Counted from the stretch's first letter, positions 34,549 through 43,589 are shown. The stretch: 64,000 nucleotides of DNA from Myroides odoratimimus (GCF_030326305.1 NZ_JACAKB010000002.1:124001-188000), one strand, 5' to 3'. The notes: generated by a model not told the origin, from the letters alone. Translations and numbers: made by a program.

Positions 34549-36012
34549 TTATCTCTTCAAGAGTTCTAATGCTAAATTCATCTCTGCATCTTGTGCTTGC
34601 TGTAATCCCTTTTGAAAATCATCTGCTTTAATAGTATGATTAGGCAATACTCCTCTACAAGTGCGATCTTTATTTGCTATCGCATTAAAAAACACCTCAC
34701 TTCTAGGCAGTGATAATACAGATTCTGTATTTGGTAATTTATAACTTAAAAACCATGCTGCAGTTGTGAAATCACTACAACTTCTAGTCTCCTGACCTAC
34801 GATATCACCTCGCTTATTCAGTTTAAACAAATGTGCAAAATAAGCTGCTGCTGATACGGTATTATTATTCGCTAACAAAACCACTTTACCTGTAAACGCA
34901 TTTTTATCCTGTGGGTAATTCTCTACATAAGAATCATCTAGACGACTGTTTCCATAATAGAACTGATCTTCTTCATTATAATCAAATCGCTGACTCATAA
35001 AGTTGTCTTGGCTAATGATATCAGCTGTATTTGCCAACTTTCCATTTTCATCTAATAGATTTTCCTTTATATTTACTTTAGGGACTCTAGTCGCATATTT
35101 ATAAATATTTTTAAAACTCTTCTCTGGACTAATAAAAGAATAAAACAAAGGAATATTAGACAATAGACCTCCTCCATTATCACGAATATCCACTACTAGC
35201 TTTTTTATTTTCTTGTCTTTGATGTCTTGGAATACGTTGTTCAAGATATAGTATGCATAAGCTTCTGATACACTGAATGTAGTAATTTTCAGAATATAAG
35301 TATCATCATTTAATGGGTACCCAAAAATCCCTTTAGCGAAGGCAACAGTGCTTAGTGGTAGCACACTCTTCTGAGCATGATACTCATAATCGTTATAGTT
35401 CACTGCCTTTAGCATAATCGTCTTAGGAGCTGCCTCTACAGTCTCCTTATACTCGATAGTATACTCCTGAACTTCTGGAAACATTAAAGAAGCATAATTA
35501 GAGAAGTTCTTATTAGAACTAGCTTCTACTCCTCCATCTACCTTATTTGGTATCTTATTTAATAAGTCAGCAGTACTTACATTATTTACTTTGGTAATCT
35601 CAGCTCCCATTGGGATATCTAAAGTGTACTGATTGACAAACACTCTATTATCATATACACTAGTAGCTACAGGAAAGAAATGACTCATCTTAACATAATC
35701 CTCATAAATAATATCATCCATCTCAATACCTGAATGAGCATCACGTATTAACGCAACTGGATTACATAAGATAAAATTCTCTATGATAGGTTTCTGCTCT
35801 AAAGTATGACGTAATTCCTTTACCTTTTTATCAAACTCTTTTTCTGTTATAAATCGGAATGGGTTAGGATGCTGTTCTTTTATTGCCTTTACTACAAAAT
35901 CAAAATCAGCCAAGTAATTCTCTTTGGTAAAATCTTTTACTTTTTTCTGCCCAAATGCAAAAAATTGCAAAAACAAAAAAGTTATTACCATAATATAACG
36001 AATTTTCACCAT
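34549..36012 (-). CDS. S41 family (tail-specific-like) peptidase, 487 aa
   Basis: This exported protein has a signal peptide (about residues 1-21, ending FGQ). An alpha-helical N-domain precedes the S41 fold. VVDIRDNGGG lies near residue 282, and the catalytic Ser is in NNNTVSAAAYFA near residue 386. A PDZ-like stretch is only weakly visible (around 150). S41 enzymes degrade or process envelope proteins. It is preceded on the same strand by a second S41 gene, 102 bp away, which shares the architecture but little sequence. Confidence 0.88.
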   Translation of the reverse strand: MVKIRYIMVITFLFLQFFAFGQKKVKDFTKENYLADFDFVVKAIKEQHPNPFRFITEKEFDKKVKELRHTLEQKPIIENFILCNPVALIRDAHSGIEMDDIIYEDYVKMSHFFPVATSVYDNRVFVNQYTLDIPMGAEITKVNNVSTADLLNKIPNKVDGGVEASSNKNFSNYASLMFPEVQEYTIEYKETVEAAPKTIMLKAVNYNDYEYHAQKSVLPLSTVAFAKGIFGYPLNDDTYILKITTFSVSEAYAYYILNNVFQDIKDKKIKKLVVDIRDNGGGLLSNIPLFYSFISPEKSFKNIYKYATRVPKVNIKENLLDENGKLANTADIISQDNFMSQRFDYNEEDQFYYGNSRLDDSYVENYPQDKNAFTGKVVLLANNNTVSAAAYFAHLFKLNKRGDIVGQETRSCSDFTTAAWFLSYKLPNTESVLSLPRSEVFFNAIANKDRTCRGVLPNHTIKADDFQKGLQQAQDAEMNLALELLKR

Positions 36013-36114
36013 CTTTTTATTTATTTAAATATGAAAAAGCAAATATAACAACTTAAATAAACTCATGTAAAGAATATTTTAATTAATCTAAAAATTACTC
36101 TTGAGCAGTTTGTC

Positions 36115-37815
36115 TTACTTACTTAAACCCTTTTCATTAATTAAGTCCACTGCGTACTGTATCATCCCATACGCATTATAGTTATTTGCAGACTCAGGTA
36201 TTATATAATCTATCTTTAAACCATTTCGGTGAACATTATACTCTTTATCATTTGGGTAGAAAGCGCCATAACCTGAGAAGTCTATTGTAGTATCATCTTT
36301 TAAAAGTACCCGTACACGATTAGTCACAGCGCCTCCAGTCTGCTTACCTACAGTGATACATCTTGGTGCCTGCTGAATCCCCATTCCCATATATTCAGCA
36401 GCACTCAGCGTAGTATGATCCACAAGTAGGACTACAGTTCCTTTATAATAATCCTTATTCTCATTGCCCGCCTTGAAAGGATCTATAATCTTAGCAATGC
36501 CTTTCTTAATATCCCATTCTCCTAACGCTGGCCCATACCAACCTAATGCTTTAAAAAAAGTAGTCCTATGAGGTAATAGGTAAGATGTAATAAGCTCTGG
36601 GCTTATATTCTTAGGATAATCACGTAGATCTAAGATAATGTTCTGCTTACTATTATTAGCCTTAAAGAAATTCTTCAGTTTTTTCTTTGTCGCTCTACCT
36701 AGATGAAGATATCCTATATCATCACCTAATTCAGGAGCTTTCTGTTCTTTAAAAAGTGACTCTACTGTTTTAAAATTCTTAAACTCTTCTCCCTTTAATA
36801 GAGGAACACTTCTTTCTATAATCTCTCCACTTTTCTTTTTTATACTTACTGTCATTGATTCTTGATCTCCTAAAGCAGGAAAATAAAAACTCTCAAATCT
36901 TTTTAAATAATTGGGATTAGATACACTTACATATTTTCCTATTGTACTTTCTCTATAGTCCTTTACAGACTTTCCTTCTACTCTAAAAATAACATCTCCT
37001 AGCTCTATATTACTCTCTTTAGCCTCGATAGGGTCATAAATAGTTGTTATCACTAAGGAGTCATTTATATTTTTGGTTCCATAGGTACTAAAACGTTTAA
37101 CTTTAGTGTTCAGATAATAACTTGCTTGATAATCACTATGTGAATCGTTTAACTTTACGAAAAGCTCATCTTTTAGATACTCAAATTCTATCCCTTCAGT
37201 CGTCTTAAACCTCGGAACGAACTCAGTCAATACCTCATCCCATGGCGTATCTGCTAGATATATATTCACGTTGCCATAACGGATACTATTCCAAAAAGAA
37301 GATAAAAACAGCATACGGTGGCTTTCATTCTCATTACTAAAGTCAGCCAAAGCCTCTTCGTTATCAAACTTTACGATAGAGGATTTTTTACGATTAGTTA
37401 GATAATACTTACCATAATTAGTATTGTCTTTTAAGTCTGTCAAAATAGACTTTAATTCCTTATCATAGAGATCACTGTCTATCCATTCAAATCTAGCATT
37501 AACTGTAAATAATTTATCTTCACTTACTTTAATACCATCCTTTTTTAGAGGGTGTTTAGAAGAGTCGAACTGTTTTATCCATTGCTTTAAGAAAGTATTT
37601 AAAGCCTCTTCGTTCTTTATTGTTTCTAGAGTAGTATATGCTTTTAAGAATTCTTGATCCATATCATAACCACCTCTACTTACATTAGGATGTTTATACT
37701 TGACTAATCCCCATATATGTATTAGACTTTCAGAACTAACCTCTTTCAACTCTCTTTGCTGAGCAAAAGAAACAGTACAAATCAATAGTGTAAACAGTGC
37801 AAAAAATTTCTTCAT
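36115..37815 (-). CDS. S41 family peptidase with PDZ-like domain, 566 aa
   Basis: This exported protein has a signal peptide (about 1-18, ending FAQ). An all-helical domain is followed by a PDZ-like segment (PIEAKESNIELGDVIFRVEGKS split near residue 270) and the peptidase core with IILDLRDYP (near 396). The catalytic Ser is in HTTLSAAEYMG (near 470), and VGKQTGGAV follows. It is longer than the downstream S41 gene. Both probably work in the periplasm or on the cell surface. Confidence 0.88.
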   Translation of the reverse strand: MKKFFALFTLLICTVSFAQQRELKEVSSESLIHIWGLVKYKHPNVSRGGYDMDQEFLKAYTTLETIKNEEALNTFLKQWIKQFDSSKHPLKKDGIKVSEDKLFTVNARFEWIDSDLYDKELKSILTDLKDNTNYGKYYLTNRKKSSIVKFDNEEALADFSNENESHRMLFLSSFWNSIRYGNVNIYLADTPWDEVLTEFVPRFKTTEGIEFEYLKDELFVKLNDSHSDYQASYYLNTKVKRFSTYGTKNINDSLVITTIYDPIEAKESNIELGDVIFRVEGKSVKDYRESTIGKYVSVSNPNYLKRFESFYFPALGDQESMTVSIKKKSGEIIERSVPLLKGEEFKNFKTVESLFKEQKAPELGDDIGYLHLGRATKKKLKNFFKANNSKQNIILDLRDYPKNISPELITSYLLPHRTTFFKALGWYGPALGEWDIKKGIAKIIDPFKAGNENKDYYKGTVVLLVDHTTLSAAEYMGMGIQQAPRCITVGKQTGGAVTNRVRVLLKDDTTIDFSGYGAFYPNDKEYNVHRNGLKIDYIIPESANNYNAYGMIQYAVDLINEKGLSK

Positions 37816-37931
37816 TATATCGTTAATTAGATGTTTAATGTTCTAAATATATTGATAACGCCACAGAGCAGTTAAGCTATTAACACTAAAATAACTTTGC
37901 TATTTACTGTCAATCAAACACCTATAAAAGA

Positions 37932-37965
37932 GAAAAGGTCAGAAACATACGTCTCTGATCTTTTC
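37932..37965. other. Hairpin upstream of the second S41 gene
   Basis: A 12-bp stem GAAAAGGTCAGA (37932-37943) pairs with 37954-37965 (one G.U) around a 10-nt loop. It is followed by pyrimidine-rich sequence on the minus strand. It lies 117 bp before the start codon at 37815 and could be a terminator or attenuator for minus-strand transcripts. Confidence 0.45.
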
Positions 37966-38221
37966 GAAAATAACTGAATAACTCCACACTTTACAGTATG
38001 TATAAACCTCGTTTTTTGAAAGCGATTAGAACTCGTGCTTTATTGACTTATAACGCTAATAAAAAAGTAAATAGACACGCGTATTCTAACCTCTATGTAC
38101 AGCTAAGGATTACTCTGCTAGATCATATCTATACTGAATATTATTGGTTTTACATCTATTTGTACCATCCTTTCTCCTCACAGCACATCCTAGGAGAATA
38201 GTTGATATATAAAAGGAGCAT

Positions 38222-38283
38222 TCTTCGACAAACAAGTCCTCCACTCCACTAATATCGAGGGATTGTCCATGAATTGTCGAAGA
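38222..38283. repeat. Inverted repeat sharing the CTTCGACAAA core
   Basis: TCTTCGACAA at 38222-38231 is inverted at 38274-38283. The left arm with flanks (CATTCTTCGACAAA) matches the middle of the dispersed repeats at 2310-2323 and 55087-55101. The remainder does not match, so relationship is tentative. Confidence 0.45.
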
Positions 38284-38539
38284 GGTTTACTCTAAGCCCC
38301 ACGAATACTACAATCAGCAGGTATAGTACATAATAAGGTATAATACACAAAAAACATATAACAAATTAATAAACAACAACTTAAACAAAAAACAGGCGTT
38401 AATAGGCTTAAAAAAAACAGATATCTTTTTTCAATTAAATAGTTCAGGCCCCATTAAATTAAGCTGAAAAATAAAAAAGTACCTTCTAAGAAATCTTTTG
38501 GGTATATAAATTGCCTAAGAAAGAATTTAAAAAGTAAAA

Positions 38540-38570
38540 AAAAGGTCAAAGATTATCTCCTTGACCTTTT
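38540..38570 (-). terminator. Terminator of the FMN-reductase/GNAT unit
   Basis: A perfect 10-bp stem AAAAGGTCAA (38540-38549) pairs with 38561-38570. A-run on the left gives the minus-strand U-tract. Confidence 0.87.
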
Positions 38571-38599
38571 ATATTATCCACTAAATATATAACCTTACT

Positions 38600-39142
38600 T
38601 TATAAAGCCACTTCGTTTAATTCACTTCTATACTTTTCTATTTTCTCTTTTAGTTCTGCTGCGAGTTCACTATTTATAATACCATTCACCTCATCAAAAT
38701 TTTCATAATACTTAGGCAATGCAAAGCTGTCCTTTACTTGTCCTCCAAACTGAGGGAAGACAGTCTTAGCGATATTCAATGAATTCTGTCCTCCATATCC
38801 TCCTGGTGATGTAGACATTAAGAACATCGGTCGCTCTTGGAATAGCTTTAACTCTATTCTAGAACACCAATCAAACAAATTTTTAAAACAAGCTGTCCAA
38901 TTGCGGTTGTGTTCAGACATAGAACAGATGATAGCATCAGACTGTTTTATCTTTTCTAAGAATAACTTCGCTCCTTCTGGAAAACCTTGCTTCTCTTGAT
39001 CTACAGAAAACAGAGGTACTTTATAGTCATTCAGATCTATCACTTCCACTTCTCCCGCTGGGAACAAAGGCACGGTATACTCAACTAACTTTTTATTAAT
39101 AGAAGTACTCGATGTACTTGCTCCAAATCCTAATATTTTCAT
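38600..39142 (-). CDS. NAD(P)H-dependent FMN reductase family protein
   Basis: The flavodoxin-like protein has 180 residues and starts with a strand and phosphate loop (ILGFGASTSSTSINKKL, FMN phosphate). The CSMSEHNRNWTACFKNLFDW and STSPGGYGGQNS segments follow, as in FMN_red proteins such as chromate and azo reductases. Members reduce FMN or quinones. The GNAT gene lies 13 bases upstream, so they are co-transcribed. The physiological substrate is unknown. Confidence 0.88.
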   Translation of the reverse strand: MKILGFGASTSSTSINKKLVEYTVPLFPAGEVEVIDLNDYKVPLFSVDQEKQGFPEGAKLFLEKIKQSDAIICSMSEHNRNWTACFKNLFDWCSRIELKLFQERPMFLMSTSPGGYGGQNSLNIAKTVFPQFGGQVKDSFALPKYYENFDEVNGIINSELAAELKEKIEKYRSELNEVAL

Positions 39143-39155
39143 AGCTTATTTATTG

Positions 39156-39473
39156 TTATAGTTTATCGTATGCAGGAAACGCTCTAGATACTATTCTCTT
39201 CCATTCTGGATGGCGCTTAATATAGGCATATACTAACGGGCATAATGGGTACAGCTCATAGCTATGCTCTTCTATATACATCAGACTCTTTTCGATCAGA
39301 GCAGTAGCCACTCCTCTACCTGCTAGCTCTTCTGGGCTCTCTGTATGAATAAGTTTAATAATATTACCTTCTTCAGCATAATCTATAAATGCAGTATGAC
39401 CATCTACTGTTAATTCAAAACGGTTAGTATCAGCATTTTTATTTACTTCTAAATTTACAAATTCTTCTTTCAT
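39156..39473 (-). CDS. GNAT-family N-acetyltransferase, small YjdJ type
   Basis: The 105-residue protein is a minimal GNAT fold. It shows the acetyl-CoA-binding stretch ELAGRGVATALIEKSL (about residues 50-65), then a strand and YPLCPLVYAYIKRHPEW, the signature of the short YidJ/YjdJ group. These proteins have no proven substrate. It is the first gene of a two-gene unit with the FMN reductase, starting at ATG 39471-39473. Confidence 0.9.
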   Translation of the reverse strand: MKEEFVNLEVNKNADTNRFELTVDGHTAFIDYAEEGNIIKLIHTESPEELAGRGVATALIEKSLMYIEEHSYELYPLCPLVYAYIKRHPEWKRIVSRAFPAYDKL

Positions 39474-39658
39474 ATCCTATACATTTACTTGGTTAATTAT
39501 CCTCTATTACAAAATTAGAACTAAATCTCGTCTACTAGACTTGACCTAGATTAAGTTTATTGTACTTTTCTACATAAAGATCACACCGATACATCCTGTG
39601 CTAGTAAAATACTTCAATCTCTCCCACCCCTTTATTTAAAAGAAAAATTAACTACTTA
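39474..39658. other. Upstream region, nothing recognised
   Basis: AT-rich non-coding sequence lies between the divergent GNAT gene and the tiny ORF at 39659. No clear -7 box, structure or repeat was found. The part from 39815 to 39943, after the terminator, is likewise empty apart from the ybaB promoter at its end. Confidence 0.4.
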
Positions 39659-39784
39659 ATGAATAATAACAAACATTTTATCTCAATAAAAAACATAATT
39701 TTTTATGTATTTATATTTTTTGGCACGATATATGTAAATCACATATTACAACAAAAACAACAAAACTTTCTTTTTCTTAAGTGA
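39659..39784 (+). CDS. Candidate 41-aa membrane peptide gene
   Basis: An open frame of 41 codons (ATG 39659, TGA 39782-39784) ends inside the base of a perfect intrinsic terminator, as real small genes often do. The peptide starts with polar and basic residues, has one strongly hydrophobic segment (about residues 13-27, IIFYVFIFFGTIYV), and ends in a Gln/Lys-rich tail. No consensus -7 box was found upstream. No homologue is known to me, so it remains a candidate. Confidence 0.5.
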   Translation: MNNNKHFISIKNIIFYVFIFFGTIYVNHILQQKQQNFLFLK

Positions 39785-39819
39785 CCTAGTTACCCCCAAA
39801 TAACTAGGTCACTTTTTTT
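39779..39819 (+). terminator. Perfect terminator after the 41-codon ORF
   Basis: A 14-bp perfect stem (39779-39792 with 39801-39814, AAGTGACCTAGTTA) is followed by a T-run. No other plus-strand gene lies upstream, so it must end a short transcript. Confidence 0.9.
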
Positions 39820-39943
39820 ATATCCTTTTGACTACTTCGTTTTTACAGCCGTAGGTTCCCCTATTCACTGTCATAATATAGAATATCCCTCAGTTGTTAT
39901 TAACTATTCTATAACAAAATCATTTATCTTAAAAAGATTTTAA

Positions 39944-39951
39944 TATTTTTG
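39944..39951 (+). promoter_or_regulatory. ybaB promoter -7 box
   Basis: TATTTTTG is followed by C, an exact TAnnTTTG match, 25 bases before the ATG at 39977. Confidence 0.6.
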
Positions 39952-39976
39952 CGACACTAACTAAAATGTACATAAC

Positions 39977-40300
39977 ATGTTTGGAGACTTAATGGGCATG
40001 ATGGGTAAACTACAAGAGACCCAAGCTAAGATAGAAGAAACAAAGAAGAGATTAGACACCGTATTAGTAGATGATCAGAGTAAGGATGGGTTACTAAAAG
40101 TAACGATGACTGCTAATAGAACTATTCGTTCTCTATCTATCAGTGATGAACTAATGGAGGACAAAGAACAACTAGAAGATTACTTAGTCATGGTACTGAA
40201 CCGTGCTATCGAAAAAGCCTCTGCTATCAATGAAGCAGAATTAGCTGCGGCTGCTAAAGATGGAATGCCGAATATCCCTGGACTAGATCTATTTAAATAA
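39977..40300 (+). CDS. ybaB: Nucleoid-associated protein, YbaB/EbfC family
   Basis: This 107-residue DNA-binding protein forms a tweezer-like dimer on the nucleoid. A Met-rich start ([14 protein letters not shown]) leads into a long helix. The strand [21 protein letters not shown] follows, and a helical end closes with [10 protein letters not shown]. It is usually linked to recR or dnaX in other phyla, which is not the case here. It is followed 4 bases later by the DUF4369 lipoprotein gene, suggesting co-transcription. Confidence 0.92.
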   Translation: MFGDLMGMMGKLQETQAKIEETKKRLDTVLVDDQSKDGLLKVTMTANRTIRSLSISDELMEDKEQLEDYLVMVLNRAIEKASAINEAELAAAAKDGMPNIPGLDLFK

Positions 40301-40304
40301 TATT

Positions 40305-41066
40305 ATGAAAAAAATTGTTTGTGCTCTTTTACTTGCTACTGGGGCGTTATTCGTGTCTTGTAATAAAGAAGAAACTAAAGGTAACCTTACTGTTACAGGT
40401 AAAGTAGATGGATTTAAACAAGGTAAATTATACCTATTTCAGATTCAAGATACTGTATTTAAAGCAATAGATTCATTAAATGTAAAAGGAGACGCTAACT
40501 TTAAGTTTGACTTAAATATTGATTCTCCTGAAGTATTCTTTTTAACCTTAGACCGCGGTCATTCTAACTCTCAGGACAACCAGATTATGTTCTTCGCTGA
40601 GCCTGGAAAGATGACAATCAACACGACTCTAAAGAATTTTTATAGTGATGCTAAGGTGACAGGTTCTAAATCTCAAGAGGTGTATGATGAATATCTAAAG
40701 ACTCGTTCTTTAATCATCGATAAACAGAATGGTTTATTAGTAGACATCTTTAATGCTGAAAAAGAACAAAACACTGCTAAAAAAGATAGCCTTACTAATC
40801 TATCTAAGAAGCTTACTATCAGAAAGTATCTTAATGCTGTAAACTTTGCTATTAATCATAAAGACTCTGATGCGAGTCCTTATATCGCATTGACAGATTT
40901 GTACAATGCTCATACTAAGTTATTAGATACGATCTATAACTCTCTATCTCCTGAAGTAACTGCTCGCAAATACGGAAAGCAACTGAATGAGTATATCAAA
41001 GAGAGAAAAGAAGCAGAAGCACAAGTGACAACTACTCAGAATACAACTACTGAAGTTCAAGAATAA
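40305..41066 (+). CDS. DUF4369 lipoprotein
   Basis: This 253-residue lipoprotein has its lipobox Cys at position 19 (LFVSCNKE). It holds the DUF4369 beta-domain (about 28-130: VTGKVDGFKQGKLYLFQIQD, GDANFKFDLNI). This domain is commonly found ahead of thioredoxin-like modules in Bacteroidota. The thioredoxin domain itself is absent. The C-terminal half is helical and charged, with a Thr/Gln-rich tail. Role unknown. Confidence 0.88.
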   Translation: MKKIVCALLLATGALFVSCNKEETKGNLTVTGKVDGFKQGKLYLFQIQDTVFKAIDSLNVKGDANFKFDLNIDSPEVFFLTLDRGHSNSQDNQIMFFAEPGKMTINTTLKNFYSDAKVTGSKSQEVYDEYLKTRSLIIDKQNGLLVDIFNAEKEQNTAKKDSLTNLSKKLTIRKYLNAVNFAINHKDSDASPYIALTDLYNAHTKLLDTIYNSLSPEVTARKYGKQLNEYIKERKEAEAQVTTTQNTTTEVQE

Positions 41067-41071
41067 TCAAA

Positions 41072-41096
41072 AAACGCCTTATAGGCGTTTTTTTTT
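41072..41096 (+). terminator. Terminator after the DUF4369 gene
   Basis: The 8-bp stem AAACGCCT (41072-41079) pairs with 41083-41090, followed by a T-run. Confidence 0.87.
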
Positions 41097-41110
41097 ATAT
41101 ATTTATATCT

Positions 41111-41683
41111 ATGTCATTAGCTATTCAATTACAGCAGTCATTACAGCTCTCTACAGAAGAAGCTTCTATAGTAGAAGGACTATTCTCTTCTATACAATTC
41201 AATAGAGGAGAGACTATTATTACTCCACTTCAGAAGAGTGCTCCTCTGTACTATATCACAGAAGGGTATATCCGTATCTATGCTCTAGTAGATGATAAAG
41301 AGGTCACACAGTGGATAAGTGGAGCGGGCTACTTTATGACTGACTTGTCTAATTGGCTATTTGGCACACCTATTAGATGGACAATAGAAGCTCTTACGCC
41401 TGTCACAGCATTACAGATTACCTCTACAGAATACAAGACATTAGCAAAGCAGATCCCTAATTGGGCAGAAAAAGAGAGAGGCTTCATCGGTCACTGTTTC
41501 ACACAGATGGAAAATAGAATATTTCAATTTATCTCTTTAACAGCAGAACAGCGCTATCTCCACTTTATGGATCAACTAGGGTATTTATTTAATGAAGTAC
41601 CTCATCAGTATATTGCATCCATGCTAGGTATGACACCTGAAACACTGAGTAGAATAAGAAAAAAACAAACGAAAGCACTCTAA
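41111..41683 (+). CDS. Crp/Fnr-family transcriptional regulator
   Basis: The 190-residue protein has an N-terminal cyclic-nucleotide-binding-like beta-barrel (about 20-115: FNRGETIITPLQ, YYITEGYIRIYALVDDKE) and a short C-terminal helix-turn-helix (YIASMLGMTPETLSRIRKK, about 167-185). The barrel lacks the phosphate-binding RxS/T signature of true cAMP receptors, so the effector is unknown. No Cys cluster for an Fe-S centre is present. It starts 15 bases beyond the preceding terminator, 128 bp upstream of the cobT unit. Confidence 0.9.
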   Translation: MSLAIQLQQSLQLSTEEASIVEGLFSSIQFNRGETIITPLQKSAPLYYITEGYIRIYALVDDKEVTQWISGAGYFMTDLSNWLFGTPIRWTIEALTPVTALQITSTEYKTLAKQIPNWAEKERGFIGHCFTQMENRIFQFISLTAEQRYLHFMDQLGYLFNEVPHQYIASMLGMTPETLSRIRKKQTKAL

Positions 41684-41778
41684 TTACTTCTCATACACAC
41701 CACCTTCATTCTCTAATTATAGTGACTCTATATAAATGAGCTTCTTAGATATAGAGATTAGTCCTCATTCTTTTATTT

Positions 41779-41786
41779 TATATTTG
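41779..41786 (+). promoter_or_regulatory. cobT promoter -7 box
   Basis: TATATTTG is an exact TAnnTTTG match, 25 bases before the cobT ATG. There is no room for a cobalamin riboswitch between it and the start codon. Confidence 0.6.
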
Positions 41787-41811
41787 TGTAAACCAAAAAA
41801 CACAATGTAAA

Positions 41812-42816
41812 ATGAATCTTGAACAACAATTAAAAAGTAAGATAGATTTAAAAACAAAACCTCTACAAGCATTAGGTCTATTAGAGAAGATAGCTTACAA
41901 AATAGGAAAGGTACAACAGACTCTGACACCTAATCTAGTAACTCCTACTATCATCGTCTTCGCGGCTGATCATGGACTAGCAAAAGAAGGTGTGAGTGCT
42001 TATCCTACTGAAGTCACTTATCAGATGGTACTTAACTTTCTTAATCATGGTGCGGCTATTAATGTATTCTGTAGGCAACACAATATCAATCTAAAAGTAG
42101 TAGACGCTGGTGTGAGTAAAGACTTTGCCTCTCATCCTGACTTAATACAAGCTAAAGCAGGTCATGGCACTCATAATATGATCTCTGGCCCTGCTATAAC
42201 TAAGGATGAACTAGCCTTCTGCTTCGCTTCTGGAGAGCAAATAGTGAGAGATATCGCTACTACGGGGACAAATATTATAGGATTTGGAGAAATGGGAATA
42301 GGAAATACTTCTTCTGCTTCTTTACTGATGAGTTCTCTATTAGATCTACCTATAGATAAATGTGTAGGGAGAGGAACTGGTCTAGATGATGAAGGATTAA
42401 AAAGAAAAAAAGAAATCCTTACCAATATTATCAATACTCATCCAAAACCTGCGAATGCAAAAGATGCTCTAGAACAATATGGAGGATACGAGATCGCTCA
42501 GATGTGTGCTGCTATGCTAGAGGCATACAGACATAATATGATCATATTAGTAGACGGCTTTATCGCATCAAGTGCATTCTTATGCGCGGCTAACTTAGAG
42601 CCAAAAATAACTGATAACGCAATCTTCTGTCATAAATCTGATGAGATAGGTCATCACTTATTGATTCGCTCTTTTAATGAACAGGCAATTCTAGATATGA
42701 ACTTACGTCTAGGAGAAGGTACTGGATGTGCTCTAGCATATCCACTAATACAGAGCGCTGTAGCATTCTTAAACGAAATGGCTAGTTTCGAATCTGCAAA
42801 TGTTTCTAACAAATGA
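41812..42816 (+). CDS. cobT: Nicotinate-nucleotide-dimethylbenzimidazole phosphoribosyltransferase
   Basis: CobT makes alpha-ribazole phosphate from dimethylbenzimidazole and nicotinate mononucleotide for the lower ligand of cobalamin. The 334-residue protein shows the family motifs FAADHGLAKEGVSAYP, GFGEMGIGNTSSA and, near the C-terminus, the catalytic Glu in LGEGTGCALAYPL. It heads a cobT-cobS-cobC-like operon and overlaps cobS by 4 bases. A cobU/cobP gene, needed to supply the other half of the nucleotide loop, is absent from this cluster. Confidence 0.96.
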   Translation: MNLEQQLKSKIDLKTKPLQALGLLEKIAYKIGKVQQTLTPNLVTPTIIVFAADHGLAKEGVSAYPTEVTYQMVLNFLNHGAAINVFCRQHNINLKVVDAGVSKDFASHPDLIQAKAGHGTHNMISGPAITKDELAFCFASGEQIVRDIATTGTNIIGFGEMGIGNTSSASLLMSSLLDLPIDKCVGRGTGLDDEGLKRKKEILTNIINTHPKPANAKDALEQYGGYEIAQMCAAMLEAYRHNMIILVDGFIASSAFLCAANLEPKITDNAIFCHKSDEIGHHLLIRSFNEQAILDMNLRLGEGTGCALAYPLIQSAVAFLNEMASFESANVSNK

Positions 42817-43589
42817 TCCGAAAAGAACTCACTTACTTTCTGACGGCTATCATGTTCTTTACGAGAATACCTATTCCTTTTAAAGTTCCTTATAGCCATG
42901 AGATCATGAATAAGTCTCAGAAATATTTCCCCCTGATAGGTTATCTTGTAGGTGGTATGGCAGTACTCGTCTATTGGGCTACCTCCTATTTATTCTCTGC
43001 AGATATAGCTATCGTGCTCTCTATGGTGAGCACAGTATTACTGACTGGGGCTTTTCATGAAGATGGATTTACAGATGTCTGTGATTCTTTTGGCGGTGGA
43101 TATGGCAAGGAAAAGATTATGACGATCATGAAAGATAGTCGTATAGGAGCTTATGGTGTCATAGGTATCGTTCTATTACTCCTGTTGAAGTTTCTTGCCT
43201 TGCATAATATTGCCGAGTTATCTACTTCATTTTTACTCGTAGTGATGCTAAATGGACATATCACGAGTAGATTTCACGCTGCTACAGCCATATATACTCA
43301 TCGATATGTAAGAGATACAGATGACAGTAAGTCTAAGCCAATGGCTAATCAAAAGCTGTCTTATTCATCCTTACTGTTTTCTCTGATGCTAGCGATCGTC
43401 CCTTACATACTATTTGATAACTGGTTATTTATTATAGCTTTTTTTGTTAGCTACATCGGAAAAATGTATCTAACTATGTACTTCAAAAAACACATAGGCG
43501 GATATACTGGCGACTGTCTTGGCACAATACAGCAGGTATGTGAAGTCTTATTTTACTTAACAACACTAACACTATGGAAATTTTTGTAA
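42813..43589 (+). CDS. cobS: Adenosylcobinamide-GDP ribazoletransferase
   Basis: CobS is an integral membrane enzyme that joins adenosylcobinamide-GDP to alpha-ribazole (phosphate). The 258-residue protein has the start FFTRIPIP, the conserved metal-binding block GAFHEDGFTDVCDSFGGGYGKEK (seen at about 70-95, split here for its length), and several membrane helices. A GDCLGTIQQVCE segment near the end is also typical. It overlaps cobT at its start and the phosphatase gene at its end. Confidence 0.95.
   Translation: MIRKELTYFLTAIMFFTRIPIPFKVPYSHEIMNKSQKYFPLIGYLVGGMAVLVYWATSYLFSADIAIVLSMVSTVLLTGAFHEDGFTDVCDSFGGGYGKEKIMTIMKDSRIGAYGVIGIVLLLLLKFLALHNIAELSTSFLLVVMLNGHITSRFHAATAIYTHRYVRDTDDSKSKPMANQKLSYSSLLFSLMLAIVPYILFDNWLFIIAFFVSYIGKMYLTMYFKKHIGGYTGDCLGTIQQVCEVLFYLTTLTLWKFL

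Larger units (their letters stand above)
37816..38599. other. 784-bp intergenic region with hairpins and an inverted repeat
   Basis: No convincing gene is seen. It holds a 12-bp hairpin (37932-37943 with 37954-37965), a 10-bp inverted repeat TCTTCGACAA/TTGTCGAAGA (38222-38231 and 38274-38283) within a segment resembling the dispersed repeat core, and the FMN-reductase terminator. A 67-codon open frame at 37998-38201 was not accepted as a gene. Confidence 0.55.

Noticed and set aside
37998-38201. 67-codon open frame on the plus strand
   Set aside because: Composition is not protein-like for this genome. There is no -7 box or terminator in register, and it lies in a region rich in inverted repeats.
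39715-39819. Small regulatory RNA ending in the perfect terminator
   Set aside because: The 41-codon frame that ends exactly in the terminator explains it better. The RNA reading is kept only as an alternative in the finding.
41684-41811. Cobalamin riboswitch upstream of cobT
   Set aside because: The 128-bp gap has no B12-box word and the promoter lies only 25 bases before the start codon.
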